The notes under the pieces: generated by a model | Seen by the model: the letters and a program-made list of their open reading frames with translations, nothing else | Database searches by the model: none | Told to the model about the DNA's origin: nothing | Source of the DNA: Micromonospora sp. ATCC 39149 | GTDB lineage: Bacteria; Actinomycetota; Actinomycetes; Mycobacteriales; Micromonosporaceae | NCBI RefSeq assembly: GCF_000158815.1 | Contig: NZ_GG657738.1 | Coordinates: 4,079,509 to 4,143,508 of the forward strand | Direction: 5' to 3' | DNA length: 64,000 bases | Part shown: in pieces, positions 1 through 9,249 of the stretch | How the letters are laid out: each line of letters begins with the position of its first letter | Numbering within the stretch: the stretch's first letter is position 1 | Position numbers and translations under genes: made by a program

Positions 1-7
1 GCGGGGT

Positions 8-42
8 GCGGGGTGGGGCCGCTGCAACCGGCCCCACCCCGC
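8..42 (-). terminator. Perfect 13-bp hairpin terminator
   Basis: Bases 8-20 and 30-42 form a perfect 13-bp GC-rich stem with a 9-nt loop. It starts a few bases past the stop codon of the minus-strand gene ending at 49, so it probably ends the transcript of the GH43/WxL gene set. There is no clear U-tract within the window. Confidence 0.75.
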
Positions 43-48
43 GCGTGA

Positions 49-681
49 TCATTCGAACAGGGACAGGGTCAACGTCGAGGTGTACGCGCCCGCGGCGACG
101 TCCGCCGGGGTGCGCAGGTACAGGTCGGCGTTGACGGAGTACGAGTCACCGGCGACGGCGCCGGAGTCGTACGTCGACATCAGCAGCTCCTGGTCCGCCA
201 GGCCGACATTGTTGCCGGGCTGGGTCGGTTCGTCCAGTACGGTCACGACCTCATCACCTTCGGTGACCGAGCCGCTGGTGCCGCCGTCGATCAGCCGCGG
301 CTTCCAGCCGAGGTGACCGGCGCTGATCGGCGCCTGTCCGCCGTTGCTGACGAAGTCGCTCGCGCTGCCGACCACGGCCCAGGCCGCGCCGGCCGGCACC
401 TCGTCGGCGGTACGGGTGTCGGTGACCGTCACCGTCGGCAGGGTGCCGACGAACTGGCGGACCAGCAGGGTCGAGCCGTCCTCGGCCAGCGCGACGGAGT
501 CGCCCGCGACCGACAGGGCGAGCACGCCCGGCTCCCGGATCTCCTCGATGTCGACCGTCACCCGTACGTCGGCACCGTCACCGTCCTCGGCCATCGCGGG
601 TGACGGCAGCGCCGTCGTCCCGGCCAGGAGGGCAGCCGCGGCACCCGCCGCGAACAGCCGCTTACGCTTCCAAGTGTTCAT
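49..681 (-). CDS. Secreted WxL-domain-like surface protein
   Basis: A 210-aa protein with a classic signal peptide: basic start (MNTWKRKRL), an Ala/Leu-rich core and an AMA-type cleavage site near residue 31. The mature part is acidic and beta-rich. Around residues 100-135 it has a W-V segment followed by LGWKPRL, which resembles the WxL-like cell-surface domain of Gram-positive bacteria. The ATG at 681 has a GGAGAT ribosome site just upstream. It is 40 bp downstream of the GH43 gene ending at 722 and on the same strand, so co-transcription is likely. The context suggests a surface role next to polysaccharide hydrolases, perhaps wall or substrate attachment; that is inference. The WxL assignment is by pattern only. 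Confidence 0.6.
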   Translation of the reverse strand: MNTWKRKRLFAAGAAAALLAGTTALPSPAMAEDGDGADVRVTVDIEEIREPGVLALSVAGDSVALAEDGSTLLVRQFVGTLPTVTVTDTRTADEVPAGAAWAVVGSASDFVSNGGQAPISAGHLGWKPRLIDGGTSGSVTEGDEVVTVLDEPTQPGNNVGLADQELLMSTYDSGAVAGDSYSVNADLYLRTPADVAAGAYTSTLTLSLFE

Positions 682-721
682 GCGATCTCCGTTGACGTCT
701 GTGGTTGATGGGGGTCGGTGA

Positions 722-3148
722 TTATCCGCCGCAGCTGATGGCGGGGTGGTTGGCGGTGGCGACGGTGGTCACGGTGGTGCCGTCGATGGTGCCGGTGGCT
801 CGGACGGTGGCGGTGCCGGCGGCGACGGAGGTCGCGCGGGTGTTGAAGGACTGGTAGGCGTTGGCGCCGGGTGCGACGCCGGTGAACGTCCGGGTGCCGT
901 GGGCGGTTTCCAGGGTGATGTCGACGGGTGCGGTGTGGCCGTTGTGTGCCTGCACCGCGACGTACGCCCGGGCCCCGACACACCGCGCCTGGGCGCTCGC
1001 CGTCACCGGCAACTCGGGCTGGGCGGTCGCGGCCTCGAACTTCCAGGAGTCGATCTCGAAGAGGTCCGCCCCGGCGGGGCCGGAGTAGGTGAAGTAGACG
1101 TCGTGCACGCCGCTGACGCCGCTGATCGCGGCGGAAACCTCGGCCCACCCGCCGACCGGCGCGTCGACCGGGACCGTGCCGACCACGGGACCCGCGACGT
1201 CGTCCAGGCGCACCTGGATGCGGCCGCCGGCGGCCAGCGCCCGCACCTTCGCCGTCACGCTGGCGACGCCGTCGGTGCCGAAGTCGACGGACGACAGCGC
1301 CGTCCAGTCGCCGTTGTCGATGTCACGCACCACCAGGTTCGGCGCCGAGGTGCCGAACTGGGCGGAGGCGCCGTCGACCTTCGCGGTCGCGATGCCCTTG
1401 CTCCAGCCGAAGGTCTCCGCCTCGAACACGCGGTACGGGTCGAAGTTCCTGACCTGGTTGACGCCGGCGTAGTTGCCCACGACCTGCTGGATCGTGCCGT
1501 CCGGGTTGAAGGTCAGCTCCTGGATGTGCGGGCTGCGGTACCCCTGCGTGGTGTTGCCGTTGATGCGCTTGTTGAGCGTCGGGGCATGGTAGGTGAAGTA
1601 GTACTTGCCGCCGAACTCGAACACCGACTGGTGGTTGTTGCCACCGGTGCCGGCGCCGAAGAACTGCGACTGGTTCGGGAACAGCACGCCCGCGTAGGTC
1701 TCCTTCGGCCACGACATCGGATTGTCGGAGATCAGGTAGCCGATCTGGCCGCCGCCGGGGTAGCCAGGCAGGGGCGTCTGGTTGCCGCCGAAGTCGGGTC
1801 CGCCGAAGTGCGACGAGTACGACAGGTAGTACTTGCCCGCGCGCTTGAAGACCTGCGCCGCCTCGAAGGAGACCGGGGTGTCGACCACCACGGCCGACCC
1901 CTGGGTCGAGATCATGTCGCCACCGAGCTTGATCGCCCGGATGTTCTTCGGGTTGTTGAAACGCTCGGCAGCCGGCATGTTCGTCGACGCGGGGCCGCCA
2001 CCGAAGTAGAGGTAGGCCTGGCCGTCGTCGTCCACCAGCGGAGCCGGGTCGAACTTCCACGCGACGTCCTCGGCACCGGGGGTGCTGCCGTTGATCAGCG
2101 TGCTCGTGCGCTCGCTGGTCCACGGGCCGAGCGGCGACTCACCGGTGATCACGTTGCTCGAACCGCCGCCGTTGGCGTAGTAGAGGAAGAACTTCTCCTT
2201 GCCGTTCACCGTCTTCTTGGCCATGCCGGGCGCCCACGAGTTGCCGGTGAACGGCGCCACGCCGTTGGGGCCCGCGACCTGGATCTCGCCGTGGTCCGTC
2301 CAGTTCACGAGGTCCTCAGAGGAAATCAGCGTGATCTGGTTGATGCTGCCGTAGTTGATGCCCGGCGAGACACCCGTGACCGGGTCGGGGGCGTAGCCCT
2401 GGGTGTCGTTGGTCATGTACAGGTACACCCGGCCGCCGTGCACGAAGCCGAAACCGTCGGCGCCGAACTTGTGCCCGATCAAGGGGTTGTGCTCACCGGG
2501 CAGCTTGCCGACCACCTCGATGGTCTTCGACGGCGGCGGGGGCGGTGCCGCCCCGACCACCGACACGTCGTCGAGCTTGAAGTCCATGAGGTGCAGGTCC
2601 GGGCTGGTGGCCGGCGTGCTCGTCCACGGCGTCTCGAAGAACAGCCGCGCCGTCGACACGTTCTGCGCCGCCGGGATCGTGAACGTCCCGTTGAACTGCG
2701 CCCACTGGCCCTTCGTCGCGACCACGCTGACCAGGTTGGTGTAGGTGGACCCGCCGTAGTGCATGGTGGCGAAGAACTGCTTCGTCGCCGGCCCGTTCGC
2801 GTTCTCGTACTTCACGCGGGCCGTCAGGGCATAGGTCTGCCCGGCCTGCACCTTGCCGCTGAGATCCTGCATCGGTCCGGACCCGGTCGTGGCCCGGCCG
2901 GTGACGAGCGCCGCGCTCGAACCGGAGTAGGCGTCGGGGGTCGACGACAGCACCGCGCTGTCGGTCGAGTTGCCGTTGTTCACGAACCAGTTGGCGATGC
3001 CGGCCTCGAATCCCCCGTTCACGATGAGATTCTGCTCGGCGGCCTGGACCGGCGCCGACGTGGCGACCAGCCCCGCGGCCAGCATGGCACCGACCGCCGC
3101 GATCGCGGTGACCCGGCGCCGGGTAGCCCCTCGCAAGCGTTGTTTCAC
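722..3148 (-). CDS. Secreted GH43 arabinofuranosidase-type enzyme with CBMs
   Basis: 808 aa. Order: signal peptide (1-37, ending PVQA); CBM4/9-like module (about 38-200, LIVNGGFEAGIANW); GH43 five-blade propeller (about 210-560); CBM6-like module (about 565-705); and a C-terminal module (about 715-808) shared almost identically with the next gene. GH43 catalytic positions are visible: Asp in KFGADGFGF (base), Asp in WKFDPAPLVDDDG (pKa modulator), Glu in SFEAAQVFKRAGKYY (acid). The HKFGAD and LYMTND motifs are typical of arabinoxylan arabinofuranohydrolase-like GH43 members, so removal of arabinose from arabinoxylan outside the cell is the best guess. The start is GTG at 3148, placed by a strong AAGGAGGAT site at 3153-3161. 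Exact substrate cannot be fixed from sequence. Confidence 0.85.
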   Translation of the reverse strand: MKQRLRGATRRRVTAIAAVGAMLAAGLVATSAPVQAAEQNLIVNGGFEAGIANWFVNNGNSTDSAVLSSTPDAYSGSSAALVTGRATTGSGPMQDLSGKVQAGQTYALTARVKYENANGPATKQFFATMHYGGSTYTNLVSVVATKGQWAQFNGTFTIPAAQNVSTARLFFETPWTSTPATSPDLHLMDFKLDDVSVVGAAPPPPPSKTIEVVGKLPGEHNPLIGHKFGADGFGFVHGGRVYLYMTNDTQGYAPDPVTGVSPGINYGSINQITLISSEDLVNWTDHGEIQVAGPNGVAPFTGNSWAPGMAKKTVNGKEKFFLYYANGGGSSNVITGESPLGPWTSERTSTLINGSTPGAEDVAWKFDPAPLVDDDGQAYLYFGGGPASTNMPAAERFNNPKNIRAIKLGGDMISTQGSAVVVDTPVSFEAAQVFKRAGKYYLSYSSHFGGPDFGGNQTPLPGYPGGGQIGYLISDNPMSWPKETYAGVLFPNQSQFFGAGTGGNNHQSVFEFGGKYYFTYHAPTLNKRINGNTTQGYRSPHIQELTFNPDGTIQQVVGNYAGVNQVRNFDPYRVFEAETFGWSKGIATAKVDGASAQFGTSAPNLVVRDIDNGDWTALSSVDFGTDGVASVTAKVRALAAGGRIQVRLDDVAGPVVGTVPVDAPVGGWAEVSAAISGVSGVHDVYFTYSGPAGADLFEIDSWKFEAATAQPELPVTASAQARCVGARAYVAVQAHNGHTAPVDITLETAHGTRTFTGVAPGANAYQSFNTRATSVAAGTATVRATGTIDGTTVTTVATANHPAISCGG
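723..1011. repeat. 289-bp direct repeat, copy 1 (C-terminal module)
   Basis: This block encodes the last ~95 residues of the first GH43 enzyme and matches 3318-3606 at all but about two bases (near 981 and 1007). The flanking catalytic parts are unrelated at DNA level, so the identity points to recent module copying or gene conversion. Confidence 0.9.
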
Positions 3149-3185
3149 CCGTATCCTCCTTCGCTCTGATGTGCACTGTGGGTTA

Positions 3186-3205
3186 CCGACCCTGCTTCGG
3201 GTCGG
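3186..3205. terminator. Small hairpin between the two GH43 genes
   Basis: CCGACCC (3186-3192) pairs with GGGTCGG (3199-3205) across a 6-nt loop in the 168-bp gap between the two GH43 genes. It could attenuate or stabilise the transcript; there is no U-run, so full termination is doubtful. Confidence 0.4.
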
Positions 3206-3316
3206 TGGGACGGTTGGCCCTGTGGCAGGACGGGTCGTTCGACGCGGCCGGGTCGAGGCGCGGGGGACCGGCTGGACCCGGCCACCGGGAAGAGGCCGGT
3301 GACGTTTCCGTGGCGG

Positions 3317-6259
3317 CTATCCGCCGCAGCTGATGGCGGGGTGGTTGGCGGTGGCGACGGTGGTCACGGTGGTGCCGTCGATGGTGCCGGTGGCTCGGAC
3401 GGTGGCGGTGCCGGCGGCGACGGAGGTCGCGCGGGTGTTGAAGGACTGGTAGGCGTTGGCGCCGGGTGCGACGCCGGTGAACGTCCGGGTGCCGTGGGCG
3501 GTTTCCAGGGTGATGTCGACGGGTGCGGTGTGGCCGTTGTGTGCCTGCACCGCGACGTACGCCCGGGCCCCGACGCACCGCGCCTGGGCGCTCGCCGTCA
3601 CGGGCAGGCTGGGTGCGGCCCGGAGCACGCCGAGTCGGGCGAGCTGGTAGCTGAGCGCCCGCTCCGGCGCGTCGATCTGGTTCTGGGTGCCGAAGCGACC
3701 GGCCCGGGCCGCCTTCGCGGTGGCGAGCGCGGCCCGCATCGCCGTCCAGGCGTCCGTCGGGTGGTGGCGGCTGTCGAGCGTCTCCGCGTACGCGATGGCC
3801 GCGTCGAGTTCGCTGGTGTCCAGCGGCAGGCCCTGCGCCGTCAGCGTGTCGCTGAGCAGGTAGTGGTCGAAGTCGACCCGTCCGCCCGTCGCTTGCGTGG
3901 CGTAGTTGAACAGGCCGACCCGGTGGCCCATGAAGTGCGCGAGGCTGCCGTCGAGCGTCTGCGGGCCGACCCGGTTGCCGAGCCGGGTCCAGGTCAGTCC
4001 GTCGAGACTGTAGTAGAAGGTGGTCCAGAGCTGTCCGACCGGCGACGCGAAGTCCAGATCGGCCTTCACGTACACCTCGGTCGCGTCCCCCAGCGGCACC
4101 GTCGTGCCCGGCAGGAAGTTCTCCAGCGCGGCCTGGTCGAGGTCGACCGCGAACGGTTGCACCCGGTTGACCACGCCCAGCGTGTTCTGGCCCCCAACCC
4201 GCTTCACCGCCACGTACGAGAAGCCGCGGTTGTAGGCGGCCAGGCCGGCGACGTCGCCGTTCCTCATACCGGAGATGTCCATCCGGGTCTCGGCCGACTG
4301 TCGCGGACCGAAGGTGCGCTGCGAGAGGGTGTTGCGCGCCTCCTCGAACCAGGCCAGTTCCGCCCGGTTCGACAGCTTCGTGTAGACGTACTGGCCGGTG
4401 ACCACCTTGCCGGTGGTCAGCCGCAGCCAACCGTCCCGATCGGTGAGCGACCAGTACCGGTTGTCCGGGGCGTGGTTCCACTCCCACGCCATGTCCAGCC
4501 GCGAGCCGTTCGGGGCGATCTCCGCCTCGGTCGGGTACTCGGTTGTCACCGGCTGCCCGACGATCGAGACATCGTCGATGAGGTACTCCACGCTGGACGA
4601 CGGCGGCTGCGGGTTGCCCCACGGCGTCTCCACCGCGAACTTGACGTTGTTGAGGTTCGCCGTCGTCGGGAAGGTGTACCGGCCGGTGACCGTCGTCCAC
4701 TGCCCGACCGGCACGGTGCCGAACGCCATCACCTGGACGCCCGAGCCCCAGTCCGCGGCGAGGTTGAACCGCACGCTGCTCGGCCCCGACGCGTATTTGA
4801 TCTTCGCCGACACGGTGTAGGTCACGCCGTGCTGGAGCTTGCCGTTCAGGTACTGGTTCGGGCCGGAGCCGTTGAGCGTGCGGTTGCCGACCCGCAGCGC
4901 CGCCGAGCCCGAGGCGCGGTCGGCCGGGTCCAGGCCGAGCGTGGCCCCGAACTGCGCCGCCCACGGCGCGACGCCCCCGGACTCGAAGCCGGCGTTGCCC
5001 AGCAGCTCGACGCCGAGGAGTGACTCGTCGAGGTCGGGCGGCGCGGGAATCGTCCACTCCTCGTCCAGGTACGCCTTGTGCGGCGCGTCGTTGGCGAAGT
5101 CGTCCGAGGCGACGAGGCTCTTCTGCCGTTCGAGGGCCTCCTCGGCCGGGCTGAGCCGGATCGGCTTGGCGAACTCGCCGTCGACCGGCACGACCCCGTT
5201 GTTGCCGAAGGTCGGCCACCCGTCGGACCAGGTGGCGGGGATGAGCGCGGGGATGCGACCGATCGGGAACGTGTCGCGGAAGAACATCCCGTGCCAGTCG
5301 GTCCCGCCGTCGGCGCGGGAGACCGGTACGAGGCTGCCCTGGGCGAAGCCGTTGGAGTTGAGCACGCCGCGTGCCTCGTAGGTGTTGACGCCGCCGGCCG
5401 AGGTGTACCGCCCGAGCAGATCCTTCGAGCGGAGCATGACGACCTGACGCCCCTGGCCGGAGGGCCAGGTGATGATGACGGCGTAGTACCAGCCGTCGAT
5501 GCGGTAGAACTGGGCACCCTCGAACAGGCCGCCGATGAACGGCTTACCGGCGTAGTCGCTTGCCGTGAAGATGTTCGGGTAGTCCTGCTCGATCGCGGTC
5601 AGGCCGGCGTTGAGGCGTACCGCGCTGGTGCCGCCCGAGCCGTAGAAGATGTACGGCGTGCCGTCGACGTCGAAGAAGAGCGACGGGTCGTGCAGGCCAC
5701 GGCCGAGGGCCGTGCGTTGCCACGCGCCGTCCTCGATGTCGGCCGTGCGGTAGATGTACGCGCCGTTGAGGTTGTTGGTGTTGAAGGCGACGTAGAACAT
5801 GCCGTCGTGGTAGCGCAGCGACGAGGCCCACTGCCCCTGACCGTACGAGTTCTGGCCGTTGCGCAGGGAGAACGAGTCGCCGATGCTCGCCCGGTCGAAG
5901 ACGTAGTTGACGGTCTCCCAGTTCACGAGGTCGTAGGACTTCATGATCGGCGCGCCCGGGCTCAGGTGCATCGTCGTGCTGATCATGTAGTAGATGTCCC
6001 GGCCCTCGTCGTTCTCGGCGGCCGGGACCCGTTCGACGCTGATGTCCGGCACGTCGGAGCGCAGCAGCGGCACGGAGTACGTCCCGTCGCCCCGGTCGGT
6101 CGACGTGTACGACGACTCGGGCGACCAGCCGTCGACGGCCTGGGCCGGACCACCGACGGACACGACGCCGGCACACAGGAGCGCCCCCACGACTCCCAGC
6201 GAAACCCGTCGCAGCCCACCTGACGCAGCGGAGACACCAGGACCCACGGATACTTTCAT
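3317..6259 (-). CDS. Secreted modular GH43 beta-xylosidase-type enzyme
   Basis: 980 aa, larger than a plain GH43 enzyme because of inserted modules. Order: signal peptide (1-42, ending PAQA); GH43 propeller (about 45-400, with GRGLHDPSLFFDVDG and GGLFEGAQFYRIDGWYY as likely catalytic blocks); CBM4/9-like module (about 420-565, LLGNAGFESGGVAPW); a beta-xylosidase C-terminal lectin-like sandwich (about 575-795); a FIVAR-like three-helix segment (about 800-870); and the C-terminal module shared with the neighbouring GH43. The ATG at 6259 has a GGAG upstream. It is the first gene of the minus-strand set and has a LacI-type operator about 40 bp upstream. Likely role: extracellular release of xylose or arabinose from xylan side chains; the family is firm, the substrate is inference. 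Confidence 0.85.
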   Translation of the reverse strand: MKVSVGPGVSAASGGLRRVSLGVVGALLCAGVVSVGGPAQAVDGWSPESSYTSTDRGDGTYSVPLLRSDVPDISVERVPAAENDEGRDIYYMISTTMHLSPGAPIMKSYDLVNWETVNYVFDRASIGDSFSLRNGQNSYGQGQWASSLRYHDGMFYVAFNTNNLNGAYIYRTADIEDGAWQRTALGRGLHDPSLFFDVDGTPYIFYGSGGTSAVRLNAGLTAIEQDYPNIFTASDYAGKPFIGGLFEGAQFYRIDGWYYAVIITWPSGQGRQVVMLRSKDLLGRYTSAGGVNTYEARGVLNSNGFAQGSLVPVSRADGGTDWHGMFFRDTFPIGRIPALIPATWSDGWPTFGNNGVVPVDGEFAKPIRLSPAEEALERQKSLVASDDFANDAPHKAYLDEEWTIPAPPDLDESLLGVELLGNAGFESGGVAPWAAQFGATLGLDPADRASGSAALRVGNRTLNGSGPNQYLNGKLQHGVTYTVSAKIKYASGPSSVRFNLAADWGSGVQVMAFGTVPVGQWTTVTGRYTFPTTANLNNVKFAVETPWGNPQPPSSSVEYLIDDVSIVGQPVTTEYPTEAEIAPNGSRLDMAWEWNHAPDNRYWSLTDRDGWLRLTTGKVVTGQYVYTKLSNRAELAWFEEARNTLSQRTFGPRQSAETRMDISGMRNGDVAGLAAYNRGFSYVAVKRVGGQNTLGVVNRVQPFAVDLDQAALENFLPGTTVPLGDATEVYVKADLDFASPVGQLWTTFYYSLDGLTWTRLGNRVGPQTLDGSLAHFMGHRVGLFNYATQATGGRVDFDHYLLSDTLTAQGLPLDTSELDAAIAYAETLDSRHHPTDAWTAMRAALATAKAARAGRFGTQNQIDAPERALSYQLARLGVLRAAPSLPVTASAQARCVGARAYVAVQAHNGHTAPVDITLETAHGTRTFTGVAPGANAYQSFNTRATSVAAGTATVRATGTIDGTTVTTVATANHPAISCGG
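3318..3606. repeat. 289-bp direct repeat, copy 2
   Basis: Second copy of the block described at 723-1011, in the same orientation and reading frame, encoding the C-terminal module of the larger GH43 protein. Confidence 0.9.
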
Positions 6260-6297
6260 GCGCCACTCCAGCCGCGAACGTAACGGGGGAGTTCATA

Positions 6298-6313
6298 ATG
6301 TTATCGCTCACAT
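6298..6313. promoter_or_regulatory. LacI-family-type operator
   Basis: The 16-mer ATGTTATCGCTCACAT is a near-palindrome centred on CG, of the form TGTTAKCGMTMACA bound by LacI-family sugar repressors of actinobacteria. It lies about 40 bp upstream of the ATG of the first secreted GH43 gene. No LacI gene is in the window, so the regulator would be encoded elsewhere. Assignment by pattern. Confidence 0.6.
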
Positions 6314-6858
6314 GTGCTGTCAAGACATCGCTGAGACTTGCTGGAAATCTTCCTGAAATGGTGGGGATTTGGCTTGGGAGTGCTCCCGAAACGCGAGATC
6401 AGGCCGTTGGGCATCGGAACACAACTTGCCCAATCCACAACAAAATCCCTGAGGGTGATGTATGGGTCGACAGACAACGAGAGTCTGATAACGGGCGTCA
6501 TGTGCGCGCTAACACGCCACCCTTGTAATCGGGAGCAAGGCGTGGCACTCGTCCAGTGTGCTGCGCCGAAAATTCGTTTGACGAGTGGGTAGGGGCGGTG
6601 GATGTGGAGAGTGGGGCGGTGGGCAAGTGGCGGCGGTTTCTGAAGCTGCGGCTGGACGGGCTGATGGACGGGCAGCGGCCGGACCGCCCCGCCGTCGATC
6701 GGCCTCGACCAGCCGATACGGGGTGGTGACGACGTTGAAGGGAGGTTCGCGCAACGCCGCCCGCTGGTCATGCAGGTCGGTGGCCGAGAAGTTGCGGTCG
6801 TCGAACTCCGCGATTGGGTTTATCTGGCTTGATTCCGTCCTCAAGCCACACCGAGCGG
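6314..6858. other. Intergenic stretch without a supported gene
   Basis: Long divergent promoter region between the GH43 arms. The only structure seen is a bulged inverted repeat around 6512-6546. No open frame here looks like protein. Confidence 0.6.
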
Positions 6859-7125
6859 ACATTTCTAACTCCACGAACCCGCTGTTCATCGAGAGGGTCG
6901 TCGACGTCGTCGGGCTCTACCACACCCGCCCGGGCGGGCCATCGTGCTCTGGGTGGACGAGAAGAGCCGGATCCAGGCCCTCGGCAGGTCCCGACCCTGA
7001 AAGTCGACATCTGTTCCTGGATCGCCGACCAAAAACGCGACCTGCGGCCGTTCATTCGGACCAAGACCGCCGAAGAGGCCCTCGAATCACTCGCACGATC
7101 TTGTAGGCGGATTTCCGGCGAGAGC
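6859..7125 (+). pseudogene. IS630-family transposase remnant
   Basis: Pieces of an IS630 DDE transposase are readable in different frames: NPLFIERVVDVVGLY, then VLWVDEKSRIQALGRSRP, then after an internal deletion the C-terminal motif RPFIRTKTAEEALESLAR. The middle of the catalytic domain is gone and the frames do not join. The in-frame extension that this remnant gives to the following GH43 gene is fortuitous. It is a dead IS between the two arms of the GH43 locus. Confidence 0.75.
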
Positions 7126-7278
7126 GCCAGAGAAGGCTTCGTCGGGAGCGGTGCGGAATCAGGGGAATCTATGCGCCAATCCATTGTCGTGACCGGGCTC
7201 GGCCCCTCGGCAGCACGGCGCCCGACCTTGCGAGGTGACCCGCACTCACGGAGAATCTCGAACTCAGGGAGGCGTTGG

Positions 7279-8853
7279 ATGACATTGACTCAGTCCCGCA
7301 CGAGGCCCGGGGCGAACGGCTGGACCGACGGCGTATTCACCAACCCGGTGCTCGCCGGTCTGCACCCGGACCCGAGCGTCTGCCGGGTCGGCGACGACTA
7401 CTACCTGGCCTGTTCCAGCTTCGAGTATTTCCCGGGGGTGCCCCTCTTCCACAGCCGGGACCTGGTGCACTGGGAGCAGATCGGCAACGTGCTGGACCGG
7501 CCCAGCCAACTGGTGCTGCCGCCCACGATGCCGTCCTCCGCAGGCGTCTACGCGCCGACCCTGCGCCACCACGACGGGCGCTTCTGGCTGATCGTCACCA
7601 GCGTCGGCGACGGCGGCGGAAACCTGATCTACACCGCCACTGACCCGGCTGGCCCCTGGTCGGACCCGGTCCGGGTGCCGGGGGTCAACGGCATCGACCC
7701 GGACCTCGCCTGGGACGAAGACGGCAACTGCTGGTGCACCTACGCCGGAATCGAACAGGTGCGCATCGACCCGCACACCGGGCGGACGATCGGCCGGCCG
7801 CGCCGGCTGTGGTCCGGAGCGCCGGGGGCGCAGGCACCGGAGGCGCCGCACCTGTACCGGGTCGGCGGCTACTGGTACCTCCTGATCGCGGAGGGCGGCA
7901 CCGAGCGCGGCCACGCCGTCTCGATCGCCCGCGCGCCCGCCCCCGACGGGCCGTTCGAGCCCTGCCCGGCCAACCCCATTCTGACCCACCGGGGCACCAA
8001 CCGTCCGATCCAGAACACCGGCCACGCCGACCTCGTCGAGGCGGCCGACGGATCGTGGTGGATGGTGCTGCTCGGCGTACGCCCCGGTGGCGGCACCCCC
8101 GGCTGGCACGTACTCGGGCGGGAGACCTTCCTGGCCCCGGTGACCTGGACCGACGGCTGGCCGGTGGTGGGCGAGGTCGCGCCGGTCATGACGGCGCCGC
8201 CGTGGGCCGCGCACCCGGTGCCGCTGCCCGTACCGGACGACTTCGACAACGACGGGTTGCATCCGCGCTGGATCTCGGTGCGGTCCCGGCCCGCCGAGAG
8301 CTGGTCGCTGACGGAACATCCCGGCTGGCTCACGCTCCGGGCGCGCGGCGCGTCGATGGACGATCCCGCCGTCACGTTCGTCGGCCGCCGTCAGCAACAC
8401 CTGTCGTGCCGCGTCCGGACGCTGGTCGACGCGACCGCAGGGCGCGGCGGGCTCGCGGTACGCCTCGACGAGCGGCATCACTACGAGATCGAGGCGGGCG
8501 ATGGAGAGGTCCGGGTGGTCGCCCGAATCGGAACGGTGCTGTCGACGGTGGCCACCCGCTCGGTCACGGCCGGCCCGGTCCGCCTCCGCCTCGACGTGAT
8601 CGCCCCGTCGCCCGGTGACTGGCACCCGAGCAAGGAGCCCGACCTGCTCCAGTTCGGGATCGAGGAGGCGGACGGCGCGGTCGACGTGCTGACCACACTG
8701 GACGGCCGCTACCTTTCGACGGAGGTCGCCGGTGGCTTCACCGGCCGGGTGATCGGAATGTACGCGGCAGCCGGCAGCGTCCGCTTCGACTGGTTCGACT
8801 ACGAGCCCCGGGGCGACGACGCGCGGACACCCGGGTCCGAGTCGGGGCCCTGA
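7279..8853 (+). CDS. GH43 beta-xylosidase/arabinofuranosidase, no signal peptide
   Basis: 524 aa starting at ATG 7279, chosen because GGGAGG lies 6 bp upstream and because upstream in-frame codons belong to an IS630 remnant. Residues ~15-310 form a GH43 domain opening with FTNPVLAGLHPDPSVCRVGDDYYL, where the Asp of HPDPS is the usual general base; NGIDPDLAWDEDGNCW and APEAPHLYRVGGYWYLL give the other catalytic blocks. Residues ~325-515 form the C-terminal beta-xylosidase lectin-like domain (FDNDGLHPRWISVR). No signal peptide, so it probably works inside the cell on imported oligosaccharides, completing the job of the secreted enzymes on the opposite strand. Confidence 0.88.
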   Translation: MTLTQSRTRPGANGWTDGVFTNPVLAGLHPDPSVCRVGDDYYLACSSFEYFPGVPLFHSRDLVHWEQIGNVLDRPSQLVLPPTMPSSAGVYAPTLRHHDGRFWLIVTSVGDGGGNLIYTATDPAGPWSDPVRVPGVNGIDPDLAWDEDGNCWCTYAGIEQVRIDPHTGRTIGRPRRLWSGAPGAQAPEAPHLYRVGGYWYLLIAEGGTERGHAVSIARAPAPDGPFEPCPANPILTHRGTNRPIQNTGHADLVEAADGSWWMVLLGVRPGGGTPGWHVLGRETFLAPVTWTDGWPVVGEVAPVMTAPPWAAHPVPLPVPDDFDNDGLHPRWISVRSRPAESWSLTEHPGWLTLRARGASMDDPAVTFVGRRQQHLSCRVRTLVDATAGRGGLAVRLDERHHYEIEAGDGEVRVVARIGTVLSTVATRSVTAGPVRLRLDVIAPSPGDWHPSKEPDLLQFGIEEADGAVDVLTTLDGRYLSTEVAGGFTGRVIGMYAAAGSVRFDWFDYEPRGDDARTPGSESGP

Positions 8854-9249
8854 CCGGCGGCAAGGTGGGCATGGTTAACATCAAAAACTCAAACAAGTTC
8901 GTGATGCAGCTACGCCGTGGCGAAGCTGAGCACCACGGAGCTGACCTCCATCCGGCGCGCACGCTGGTGGGTGCCAGGCGTCGATCCCGTTGTTCGATAG
9001 CAGCGCGTCCAGCTATCCGAAACGCTCTCTCCACTGGCTACAGCTAGCCTTGCCGCTGAACACGCCGTGAAGAAAGCAGGGCAGATCCAGGTTCGCCTGA
9101 GATTGGCAAGCTTCGAGCGCGCGGCGGTCGGCGGCGTGAAGCCTCCGATCATGGGCAGCGGCGGGACGGACGACGTGGGTGCCGGGTGGAGCACCGATCG
9201 CGGCGCCGACGAAGCGGCGTTGTCGTCGGAAGAGATCGCCGCTGCGCGG
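8854..9249. other. Intergenic stretch, degenerate sequence
   Basis: Nothing convincing is coded on either strand. A minus-strand frame near 9013-9120 (containing [16 protein letters not shown]) looks protein-like but is short and I do not recognise it; it may be a further fragment of a lost gene at the end of the ars operon. Confidence 0.4.

Noticed and set aside
3299..5023. Long open frames antisense to the GH43 genes (also 746-3169 and 7264-8625)
   Set aside because: Their Arg/Gly/Val-rich composition and complete overlap with genes that have clear domains mark them as high-GC shadow frames.
6512..6546. A tRNA-like hairpin containing CTTGTAA
   Set aside because: It resembles a tRNA-Thr anticodon loop, but no acceptor, D or T arms can be folded around it.
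6814..7278. A 155-codon N-terminal extension of the plus-strand GH43 enzyme
   Set aside because: It runs through IS630 transposase remains, and a ribosome site (GGGAGG) sits directly before the ATG at 7279.
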